From assembly GCF_000005505.3 (NCBI RefSeq), contig NC_016132.3, positions 30,704,914 through 30,768,913 of the forward strand: a stretch of 64,000 nt of DNA, written 5' to 3'. Numbering within the stretch: the first letter of the stretch is position 1; each line of letters begins with the position of its first letter. The notes below the pieces were generated by a model, which searched no databases, had not been told where the DNA came from, and was given only the letters and a program-made list of their open reading frames with translations. Positions 23,288-32,945 of this stretch are shown in pieces. Position numbers and translations under genes: made by a program. The DNA is from Brachypodium distachyon. Taxonomy: Eukaryota; Streptophyta; Magnoliopsida; Poales; Poaceae.

Positions 23288-23929
23288 CTAGAACTTGGTC
23301 CGGTACCGGCAGGAGGAGGTGGAGGAGCTCTGCTCGGCCGGCCGGCGCACGCTGACCGTAACTTTGCACGCCGTGAACACAACCGCCCGGCGCCTGAGCA
23401 AGCCGAGAACCGTGACTGTCCCCGGCAAGGTCGTCTGCACGGCCAGCGGCAATTCCCTGCCGCCGCCGCCGACCACGTCGTCATACAGCCGCGGCGCGAG
23501 GAGGAGGCGGTCGGCGAGCACGGCGACGCTGACGGTCACGGACTCGGAGCCCCCCGCGGCCACGCGTCCCGGCGGCACGGCGGCTTCTGCGGCGACCCCG
23601 CCGCGGTAGTAAACTAGGGCGTGGCCCGGGGAGTGCGCGAAGGAGGCGACGCGGCTCGGGTTGTGGATGGCGAGCACCGCATCCAGGGTGACGTTGAGGG
23701 AAAGGCGGCCTGGGCCGGGGGAAAGGGAGACGGAGGTGAGGCGGATGGAGGAGATGGTGGTGTCGGCGGGGTGCGGGCGGAGCGCCGTGATGGCTAGCGC
23801 GCCGACGGCCAGGGTGAGGAGGAGGACGGCGAGGGAGACGACGACGCAGACGCGGATTCGGCGGCGTGAGGCGGCGGCGTGGTGCTTGCAGAGGGAGCTG
23901 GAGGAGGATGAGGAGGCGGCAGTGGGCAT
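23288..23929 (-). CDS. LEA_2 / NDR1-HIN1-like (NHL) membrane protein
   Basis: A single exon of 213 aa with start codon at 23927-23929 on the minus strand. A short Ser-rich cytosolic N-terminus with a basic RRRIR patch precedes one transmembrane helix (about residues 26-50, VCVVVSLAVLLLTLAVGALA). A LEA_2 beta-sandwich follows, with NVTLDAVLAIHNPSRVASF, YYRGG, and GGSESVTVSVAV. The architecture matches NHL proteins, which anchor in the plasma membrane and act in defence or stress responses. The gene is intronless and very GC-rich, as is common for grass members. It is convergent with the RTNLB gene, about 750 bp away. I cannot tell which subgroup it belongs to. Confidence 0.85.
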   Translation of the reverse strand: MPTAASSSSSSSLCKHHAAASRRRIRVCVVVSLAVLLLTLAVGALAITALRPHPADTTISSIRLTSVSLSPGPGRLSLNVTLDAVLAIHNPSRVASFAHSPGHALVYYRGGVAAEAAVPPGRVAAGGSESVTVSVAVLADRLLLAPRLYDDVVGGGGRELPLAVQTTLPGTVTVLGLLRRRAVVFTACKVTVSVRRPAEQSSSTSSCRYRTKF

Positions 23930-24223
23930 TCTGTGTAATCTTGGGTTGGTTTGGATTAGTTTGGTTTGGTTTGTTTCCCCGGGGAGGGTTTGAGTCTTTG
24001 AGAGCTGGGAGCTTGAGCAGGCTTGCAGCGAGGAGACGGGAGTAGTGAAGGAAAGCAGAGGGGGTATGGACTGATGGACAGACTGCTGCTCATGCTCATG
24101 GTTTGCTTAACCCCCTGTCAGGCTGTCACACTCACACCTTATCGCTGATCATTTTACGAACCTTTTCCGTATTAAGTTGTGACACTTAGCAGCGGCGGAC
24201 GGAGGAAATAGTTAATCATTCTA

Positions 24224-24327
24224 ACCGGAATTACTTGTCGAAATATTACATGTATTTAGACGCATTTTACACATAGATACATCCGTATTTGAGCAAATTT
24301 GAGACAAGTAATACCGGTCGGAAGCAG
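24224..24327. mobile_element. Stowaway-type MITE, copy 1
   Basis: Flanked by TA (24222-24223, 24328-24329). The arms ACCGGAATTACTTGTC and GACAAGTAATACCGGTCGG are inverted. The interior (CGAAATATTACATGTATTTAGACGCATTTTACACATAGATACATCC) resembles the next element. Confidence 0.65.
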
Positions 24328-24352
24328 TACTACTATTTTGAATTCATAGGTA

Positions 24353-24465
24353 CTCCCTCCGTTTCATAATTCTTGTCGAAATATTACAAGTATATAGACG
24401 CATTTTAGGAATAGATACATCCAATTTTGAACAAATTCGAGACAAAAATTATGAAATGGAGGAAG
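24353..24465. mobile_element. Stowaway-type MITE, copy 2
   Basis: CTCCCTCCGTTTCATAATTCTTGTC pairs with GACAAAAATTATGAAATGGAGGAAG across 113 bp. It is flanked by TA on both sides (24351-24352, 24466-24467). It belongs to the same family as the element 25 bp to its left. Confidence 0.85.
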
Positions 24466-24721
24466 TAATTTTTCACCAAACCACGAGCATTCAATAAGTT
24501 TTTTCAAATGACACTGACTGTTGCCTAAGACACGATTAATAGCATTTCTGACCTATGCGGCGCATGTGTTTCATGTGCGAGGTTGACCAAGTGTGTCGAT
24601 GTTAGGCCTCGTCTTGCTTCGTAAACGGCTCTTCCTCTTCATTAGGCTGCCGCTGACCGCATAATATTCATAGCGCCCCTCAAAGCAGCTCCAGCGGTCT
24701 CCTGCGGAGCGTGGTCCCCCT

Positions 24722-24739
24722 CCCCCCCCCCCCCCCCCC
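24722..24739. repeat. C18 homopolymer
   Basis: An uninterrupted run of 18 C, just before an inverted-repeat element. The run length may be unreliable in the assembly. Confidence 0.8.
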
Positions 24740-24777
24740 GGGGCCCAACGGCAAATCCAGTAGCACGAATCCATCGG

Positions 24778-25472
24778 AAAATTAGTTCCTAAACTTTTAA
24801 AATGCACGTTTAGGTCCTAATACTTTTTTTTAAGTTGATCACCACGGGTCTCAAGTGTGTGTCTACTCGTCTGACCGGGTGACATGACAGTTTGACTAGC
24901 CCCACGTAGGCCTAAACCCACCTATCAAAAAAAGACATACCTCATCCTTTCTCATGCGTGTATAAACAAAATGGTGTCAAGTTTGCGCGGGTGAGAAAGG
25001 AAAAGGCAAGGTTTTTTCTGGGCAAATGTAGTCTGACTTGTTACCTAATCTACGTGGTGCTGGTTATACCAGGGCAAACCCCGGGCCGGGCCGGGCTTCG
25101 TAAAAGCACGACGGTCAAACCTGACGCCCGAGTCCGGCCCGGCTTGGGCCGAAACCCTGAAAATAAGCCATTTAAACATTAAAATAATTATTTTTGAATA
25201 AATAAATGATTTTTATACCTATTTTTCCTAAAAATATACCCGTTTTTAGTCATTTTGGGCTTTTTTGGGCTTTCGGGACGGGCTTGGGACTGGAAAGGGA
25301 GGCTCGAGCCCGGCCCGGGACGTCGGGCTTCGGCCCGGGCCGGGCCACCCATGCCTAGGTATAGTGCTGGTCAAACGGCCACATCACCCTGTCAGACGAG
25401 GAGACACACGCTTAGGACCTGTGGTGAAAACTAGAACACAAACATGAATTTTACAAATTTAAAAACTAACTC
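24778..25472. mobile_element. Inverted-repeat element with long arms (interrupted)
   Basis: The left arm (about 24778-24915) and right arm (about 25045-25064 plus 25372-25472) are inverted copies. AAATTAGTTCCTAAAC pairs with the complement of AAAAACTAACT, and further in GTCTACTCGTCTGACCGGGTGACATG pairs with the complement of CACATCACCCTGTCAGACGAGGAGAC. The right arm is split by the element at 25065-25363. Outer ends and superfamily are not certain. Confidence 0.55.
25065..25363. mobile_element. GC-rich TIR element with 8-bp target duplication
   Basis: A 299 bp insertion between exact copies of GTGCTGGT (25057-25064 and 25364-25371). Its ends begin TATACC on both strands and continue as inverted GGGCCGGGCC-rich arms around an AT-rich centre. 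The 8-bp duplication suggests hAT. It sits inside the right arm of the element at 24778-25472, and removing it restores that arm's pairing. Confidence 0.75.
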
Positions 25473-25722
25473 GATATTTAAAAAAAATTAAGAGCTTAAG
25501 GGCCCCTTTGATTCAAAGCAAGTTCATAGGAAATTTGGAGGGTTCTATTTTTTTTTCTTTATAGCTCGTTTGATTTGTAGGATTTGAAACGATAGGACTA
25601 TTTCCTATGGACTAGTTTGCATTCAATTCCATAGAATTTTTTCATCAAAATGTCCTTTGTATCTATGACAAAACTGAGTAGCACATCATCTTTTAAGCAA
25701 ATCCTGCATTCCTGTGGTGCAA

Positions 25723-26729
25723 TGTCGTCGCACGATGCTCCGACACCAGGGGCGTGCGGTCACGGCCCCCTTTTAGGTTCGGCAGGGGCGTCGGGGTTCG
25801 CCCCGACGATCGCCGGCTCATCCGATGGGCCCTGCAGGGCCAGCGAAATGATGTACTAGAAGTGCGCGCTAATCAAAGAACACATGCAAGCACGTTTTTA
25901 CCCAGGTTCGGGCCACCCGGAGGTGTAAAACCCTACGTCCTGCTTGTCTGAGCTGGTATTGATTGCAGATCAAGTGTTTACATCTTGCTGGGGAAGGTCC
26001 CCGGGCTCTCTCTCTCTCTCTTCCCTTGCGTACGCTACCTGCTACCCAGAGCTAACCAAACTTGCGAACGTGGAGCCTTTGATCGGAACTGGAACCCACC
26101 GGAACCCCAACCGAGCAGAACTTGAACCCTTTTACCGCTGGCGGGTGTCCTCCTTTTATACTCAAGGGGATGCCACAGGTGCCACGGTGCATGGGCTACA
26201 AATGTCGGGCGGAGAGGTATACAGCTCTCCCTCAGTGAGCTGGTGGCGCGCATGGACGCCACCTCCGCCACTAGGGGTCTAAAACCCTAGAGTAGGATTG
26301 GACAGCCACTGTTCACTTGACTTGGACGGGTAACGCCCCTCCTGTCGGCTCATTTAATGAGCCGTGCGCCTTACTTCTTGCCCCGGTGGGGCCACACACC
26401 CCACGCCCGCCACACGCCCGCGTGGCGCTGTTGATCTGCTCACTGGGCCCCACCCTTGAGGAGGGGGCATGCGCCCGGGAACCCCCTGTCCCGGCAAGTC
26501 GCTCCCCGGGAAGCGCCCGCGCCCAACGCACCCGGGAACCTCCCCCCGGGAAGCGGCTTCCCGGGAGGTGCCCAAGCGGGAATATTCCCTAAAGCCCTGC
26601 TAGCCCTTCCGGGCTGGTAGCTTGCCGGTCTGCTCGTAGTCGCTGCCCTGGATGGAACCTTCCCGGGAACTCGGGGACGGGGCCCACGCGTCGCGCAGCG
26701 GTGGTACCCCGGGTGCCACTGGTGCGACA
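25723..26729 (-). repeat. 3' LTR of the Tat element (complete, 1007 bp)
   Basis: Reads TGTCGTCGCACG at its left end and GGTGCGACA at its right end (minus strand: TGTCGCACC...). It aligns with 36288-37146. A hairpin-like CTCCCCCCGGGAAGCGGCTTCCCGGGAG block near 26540-26570 is absent from the other LTR. Just inside, on the minus strand, CCGGGGACTAC precedes the LTR as a possible polypurine tract. Confidence 0.85.
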
Positions 26730-27139
26730 GTAGTCCCCGGGCGTGGGCTGGCATCACCTGTTCCCGGATGAGTCTTCCCCAGGTCGGTTGCCGGGCTACG
26801 CCCTCAACCGACTTGTGGGCCCCGTTTTGCCGCGGGCCCGCGTCCCTTCGCTGCCCCGTGTACGGTGCCGTTACAAACGGAGTAGTGGGCGCGTGATTTC
26901 CGCCCTAACTCCCCCCTAAATAGGGAAGTTAAGGCCACTCCGCGCATTACTCCTAATGATTAGGAGTTATCCCCGCGCACCGGTAGGGTACGAAACCGGC
27001 CGTTACCAAACGGCCGGGTGTTATAAGGCGCTTACTGTTGACAAAAGGGGGAAAAACACTCTACCCCCATAGCCTTCGTCTTCATCCCCTTCCGCATCTC
27101 GCATCCCAGCGCTCCTGCTAGCTTTCGCCCTCGCTCTCC

Positions 27140-30100
27140 ATGGCGCCCCCCACCCCCAGAAAGGGGAAGGAGGTCCTGGTCTCAAAGAAAGCCGCGGCAA
27201 GCAAGAGTGAGGCGGCAACCAAGGCGGCCACCGCCAAGGACCAAAAGAGGCGGGAGATGCGGGCCACGGTCGCCTTTTACCACCCCGGCTATAACGGCGA
27301 GGCGCTGGGGAAGGTCCGGCACTCCGTCGCCTCCAACTTCAACGAGCACGGGGAGACGCTGACCAGGACAACGACTTCTGGGTGTTCGCGTGCTTCCTCC
27401 TCACCGGCCTGGTGCCGCCCTTCTCACTATTCCTCCACGCACTTATGGAGTCCTACCAGCTGCGGGTGGCGCAGCTTCACCCCACGTCACTGTTCCTCCT
27501 CGCCACCTTCCAGTTCCTCTGCGAGGCGTTCGTGGGGGTGATGCCGTCGGTGGGGCTCTTCCGCCACTACTTCTACCCCTGCATTGACAATGCGAAGGCG
27601 ATGTCGTCGGGGGTAGTGTTCCGCGCCCGCGACCAGATGAAGTCCGAGTTCATCGTCCGGTCTGGGAAGAAGATCGAAAAGGAGTGGCGGAGCGATTGGT
27701 GTTGGGTCCGAGTGGAGGACCCACAAGAGTTCATCTAGTCGCCGACGGAGCTGCCGCAACCCCAAAACAGCTGGCAAGACAGGTACCACCGTGACGCCGA
27801 TCTCCTCCCCATTGTGGAGAAGATCAAGGCGCTGCGGCTAGCGAGGCTCACCGACGTGGACGTGGCGTGCACCTTCGTCCACCGGTGTATAGCGCCGCTT
27901 CAACTGCGCTCCCGGCCCGCGTGGATGTACACAGGCCCCGGGGACAGGACACGCCTCCAGCAGGACGGCATGGACTTGGAGACCCTTAGGACGTGGGTGA
28001 GGGGAATCTCCGGCGAGACCTTCCAATCAACGCAGTTCCCGCCGGGGGTTTCCTCTCTTCACGCCGGCGTTACGGCGCTCAGCGACATCGTCGGCGCCTT
28101 CCCGCCCTGCAACGAGTGGGGGTTGATGGACGACACCCCCACTCGGGTCCCGCACGCTCCCCTGCAAGTACCCCGCGAGAAGGAGGTGCTCGAGGAGAGC
28201 GGGGGCGGATCTGAGCCCAGCTGACCCTCCCTCCAGTCGCTGGACGACGAGGCGGGCCAGGCGGCTGCGTCCCTGGAGGTCGTCCCCGTGGACGACGACG
28301 ACGAAAGTAGCGACAGCGCGCCCCTGATCGTGAGGAGATCGAGGGCGTTTGCAGCAGCAGCAGCTATCTCCTCGACGGCGACGTCCGCCCCGGCAGCGGC
28401 CACCAACCTTGCGGCGGCGGCCGCTTCAGGGGCGCCCGTCGGTACCTCGATGGCATCCGCGGCCACAGGGATCGCCCGTGCCTCAGCGGCAGCCTCCGCC
28501 TCAGCGGCTGCCGCTCCCGGGGCACCCGCCGGCACTCCGGTAGAGCCCGCGTCCGCAGGGGTCGCCGGAGTCTCGGCAACGGTCTTTGCCCTAGTAGCGG
28601 GAGCCTCCCCAAGGTCGTTCCCGGCACTGCGGCGGCATCACCGTCAACACTTGGGACACTCCGGGTCGCGACAACCCCGCGGGCGCCTACGGCGCCGCCT
28701 GCTCGGGGGGTCTTCCGGGGCTTCGCGATCCGGCGTAACCCCCCGAAGTCCAACTCACCGGCAGGTGCCAGCAAGAGGGCGAGGAGCGATTCCCCGCCCG
28801 ACACGCCAAGCAAGAGGGCGCGCACAGACGCCAGCGGCGCCGCTGCCCCACCGCCGCAAGGGCCGGCAGCGACGCGATCGCACCCGATGACGGCCCAGCC
28901 CCCACGGAGGCGGGGCCGGCAACCGGTATGTCTTCTTTACTTCTCCGCAGCTGCATTTTTTCAGTTGTTAGTCAAACTCATGAACGTACCTCTTTCTGCA
29001 GTGGGCAGCAGCTCGCCCGCGGCAAGCCTCTTGAAGGCTCTCCCCGGCGCAGGCGAGGCAAGAGAGGCTCCCCCCGCAAGCCCGACAGCCGCGCAAGGTA
29101 ACCATGCTGGTCACCCTTGTCCGTTTTTGACAGCTCCATTACTCGCCGATCCTCATGCTTCTCATCGTCGCAGGCACAAGTGCGCCCGCACCTGGAACGG
29201 GCGCGACCGGGGTCGATCTTGACCCGGTCGTCGAAATCGCGGGGGCGGAGGTGGAGCCGGAACCGGCTCTCACGTCAAGCCCCACCGCAACTGGCGCGGG
29301 CTCACCTGCCGCCCAGCAGGAGACAGCCCCCGCCGGGAGCAGGGTGGCCTCCCCAGCCCCGGGGTCCCCGGGCGCAGGCGCAGGGGAAGTTGCCGGGGAA
29401 GGATAGCAGGAGCAGGCTGGCGACCCTGCGCACAGCCCTACATCGGCAGCGGGGGCTTCGTCGTCCTCGGCTGCTCTCCCCGGTACCGACCTCGGCACCC
29501 TCGCCGGGGTCGCTTGGAACCCCATCACCTGGGATCCGAGCATCTTCGAGCGGGGGCACCGGTTCCTGGACGCCGTCAGGGACCAGCAACAAGCCTTCGT
29601 CACCTCCTTCAACGAGGTGAGGGAGCATCACGCCGCCGCCAAGAACCAACCTTGCGAGGTGCGGGAGGCCATGGAGAGGGAGCGGCGAGAACTGTCCGGC
29701 TGCGCATGGAGACGCGCCTCGCCAAGGAGGAGGCGCGGCTGGTCCGGCAAGCCTTGGGGGACGCCCGGGAGTCGGTGGTCCCGGAGGCCGAGCTCCACCG
29801 GCAGCTGGAGGCCCAGCGCATGGAGCTTCAGGGGAAGATGGACTCGATGGCGGCCACCCTCGAGGCGACCAGGAAGGAGCATGCCGAGGCGGTCGCGACG
29901 GCCCAGACCCGGCTGGACGAGAAGAGTGACCTGATCGCGAACTACCGCGGCGAAATCCAGGGCCTTCGCGTCGTGCTAGAGGTGTAAGTCAAGGCCACTG
30001 AAGATGCGGTGGGAGCGGCGGCCTGGCACGAGCTCCAACTTGGCTCCGCCAAGGACAGAGCAGCTGGACTTGAGACCGAGTTGGCCGCCGTCCGGGAGGA

Positions 30101-30641
30101 GCTCGCTAAGGCCGCCAACGAGATCGCGGTGAAGACCGCGGAGCTCGCGGCAATGGAAGGCAATGTCCGCAAGGCCAAAAAGGCCGCGCACGACGCTCGA
30201 CTCCATCACGGCACGCTGATCGGGCAGTGGCAGATTGAGACGGAGAAGCTGCTGAAGATCACCTAAGCGCTGCGCGATTAACTGCCCAAGTTCGAGCTGC
30301 AGGCGGCGGAGGTGGACGGCACGGACGTCACAACGTTGATCCCCTTCTTCTCCGACCTGGTGGGGAAGCTTGGGGCACTCGACGTCCGGATCGCCCAGTA
30401 CGGCGCCAACGAAGTCGTCAACTGCGCTCGGGAGGTTGCCGGGACAATCCTCCCGCGGATTCTTCTCTGGGACCCGGAGTTTCCCTTCGAGTCCCTGCTG
30501 GACGCTTGGTACGACAACGAGGACGAGCCCACGCGCACCCAAGCAGTGCGTGAGTTCGTCGACGAGGTGGTCGAGCGGATGCAGATGAAGCCGGAGCCCG
30601 ACCTGCCCGCCGAGCCCCCGGCCGGAGATGCCAGCGACTAG
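27140..30641 (+). pseudogene. Antisense spliced gene of the Tat element ('putative gypsy type transposon' domain, coiled coil)
   Basis: It starts at ATG 27140 (MAPPTPRKGKEVLVSKKAA). A frame change near 27365-27380 follows, then a globular segment (FACFLLTGLVPPFSLFLHAL, FLCEAFVGVMPSVGLFRHYF) typical of the plant 'putative gypsy type transposon' (Transposase_28) family. In-frame stops lie at 27736 and 28222. An Ala/Ser/Pro-rich linker follows, and two introns are visible (28926-29001, 29098-29173). The C-terminal half is a long coiled coil ending at TAG 30639. Further stops occur in the coiled coil at about 29985 and 30264. The gene runs opposite to pol. Its function in the element is unknown; this copy is dead. 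Confidence 0.75.
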
Positions 30642-31689
30642 TTGCCGCAGTCCCAGCCGCTTTACTGCTTCCTGATGTATCTTCTTTTGTTTGCTTTCCC
30701 TGCAAGTGTGGCGTTCAACGCCGTTTGAACAATTATTCTCTGATTAGCCCATGTAATCGTTCGACTCTTAGTCAATCAAGTTTTTCAACATGTTCATTTT
30801 CTAGTTCATTGTTCCCGGTGCTGTCTAGCGGGGCGGCCCTTTTAGCCTTTGTGCATTTTGCCTTGTGTTGGAGGGGACTCGCGCTCCTCACCCTTCACCA
30901 GACCAGGGACCCGGGACGGACCCGCGGCGCCGACCTGGGGTCAATCGGTAGCGGGGAGCCACTCCACTTGGGGGTAACTACTCCAAGCCGTGCCCTTCCG
31001 GGGCGGACCCGCGAAGCCACACGGGGAGCGCACTCCCCCCGCAAGCGTCCTTCTAACACTCCGGCTACGCGCAGGATCTGGGGCCACACCCAACGAGACA
31101 GTGCTCAATTTCGTTCAGTTCTTAGCGAGTTCAATGTTCATGTTCACGCACTTAGCTTTTCGTTCCGTCCGATGCCTCAGGACGCTTGTCGGAAAAGCGC
31201 ACCTGGAGCACTGCCTTGGTAGGGACCTACCCCGGGTACCTGTTCAAGGAAATCTGTTTCTGAGGGATGCGGCAGGAATGCGGCGGCAGGATCGCCGCCA
31301 GCGGCAACCGCCAACAACGATGCTACCACCACGCTCATGCAGCAACCCTCGCCTTCAGGGAAGAACCCTGGCCTAGGAGGACTCCGCCCCGGGAGCGGCC
31401 GCAAGACGGCTATAACGTCCTCGCTGCCAACTGCACCCCACCCTGAGTGGCGGCGCGGGTGGCGAGAAAGTTATAGCCTCCCGGCGACAGCCCCCGCAAC
31501 TGGGGAGACCTGGTTTTTCTGGGGAGCTCGTCCCGAGGGGTGTAACAGCTCTCGTTGCCCGGGAGCAAAACTGCTCGAGGGCTGTGGCAGGGACGCGGTG
31601 ATGGGTCGGAACGGGCGGTGGGCACCGGCACCGGTGCCATCACAGCGTCCTCGCAACGACCCGCGCCCGAAATAAGGCTCTCTCAAGGG

Positions 31690-32070
31690 GAATGCGGCCG
31701 GGACACTATGGTAGTGCACTCGTCGGCGGAAGGCACGGATGGCATGCACGACCATAGTGTCTCCGCGGCAGCCCCTGCTCCTTGCGGAGGTGTCTTATGG
31801 AGGGATGTGGCAAGGGCAATTCACCCCGTCGGCGCCGAACGCTGATGGGATGCACCACCACAGTGCCTCCGCGGCAACGCGCAGCAGGAGCACGGCGGCA
31901 GTGCACCTGTCGGCGCGGGACGCTGATGGTATGCACTCCCACCGTGCCTCTGCGACGCCCCTCGGGGCGGGCTCGATGGGGTGATGTGGCAAGGGCGCGA
32001 TGGCCGTGCACCCGTCGGCGCTAAGCGCGGATGGAATGCACCGCCATCGCGCCTCCGTGGCACCGCCCGC
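31690..32070. repeat. Degenerate tandem repeat, about 100-bp unit, four copies
   Basis: The core GTGCAC(C/T)CGTCGGCG...GATGG.(A/T)TGCAC..CC...GTGCCTC recurs at about 31711, 31818, 31901 and 32008, with spacers of unequal length that often contain ATGTGGCAAGGGC. It lies in the non-coding part of the Tat element between the antisense gene and integrase. Confidence 0.65.
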
Positions 32071-32564
32071 CTTAACGGCCCCTAACCCGGCTTCGCTCTG
32101 AGCTGTTTCGTGGCTGGGGCACGCCTTTTATAGGCGTGGAGAGGGACTTGCCACCGCGCGCGACGGATCCGCGCTGCACCCGTGGCATCCCTCCTTTGAA
32201 ATGCGGTACAGTCTCCGCCACCACGCATGCCAAGCCGCTGTGGTACACGTGGCGGCGCCCTCCCGAGTCTGAAGCCTCGGAGTGCGGTGAGTCCCTTGTG
32301 TTGCGGTCATCCCGCACCACAAGGCGCCGGCGCATGCCGCGACCCGTGGGCAACCCACGGGCATCACAGTGCACAAGATTTCATCCTTTTCCTGCAGGTT
32401 AGATTCTTACCAGGCCTGAGGTGCTGCAAATTTTTCGAAATCCACGAAAATACACAAAAAGCAACACGGACAAACTCCTCCTGCCTCCCAGCCCCCGGGC
32501 ACAAAGGGGTCGATGCCAAACTTGGATGTGAGCATTTCATTTCCCAGGCGCAGCGACTGCGCGG

Positions 32565-32681
32565 TGCACGTTGCGGGGAGCCCGGCAACTGCACGTCCCT
32601 CGATGCATGTTGCGGGAAGCCCGCCAACTGCATGTCAAGTGATGCACGTTGCGGGAAGCCCGGCAACCGCATGCCCCGCGT
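32565..32681. repeat. 39-bp tandem repeat, three copies, each a hairpin
   Basis: Units 32565-32603, 32604-32642 and 32643-32681. Each contains GTTGCGGG(A/G)AGCCCG(G/C)CAAC, an inverted repeat able to form a GC-rich stem, flanked by TGCA(C/T). It lies close to the integrase 3' end. Confidence 0.8.
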
Positions 32682-32945
32682 CGGAACGGTCCGGCAACGG
32701 GTTTATGTTTTTGAGGCTCCAACAGCCCCCTGCTCACAACCAAGTATGGAAAGACAATTTTGTGCACTTAAAGCAGGAAGCAAAAGAAGGAAGAACATGT
32801 GAATAAGCAAGGCGAATTCAAAGCTCAGGAGCGAAACACTTATCTTTATTCACAATAACTAGTGGTTTACACACGGGGTTGCCCGGCTACACTAGTTCGA
32901 GAGGTATGCATCGGCGGCATCACCTGAGTGTCGGGCTCCGCCGCT

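Noticed and set aside
23255..23993. Plus-strand open frames opposite the LEA_2 gene
   Set aside because: Antisense shadows of a GC-rich gene. Only the minus frame shows a membrane helix and LEA_2 motifs.
27814..28224. Open frame as a separate host gene
   Set aside because: It continues the same frame as the segments before and after it in the antisense gene of the Tat element, separated only by stop codons.
31410..32376. Many overlapping long open frames on both strands
   Set aside because: GC-rich tandem repeats give few stops in any frame. No frame shows a domain or consistent start.
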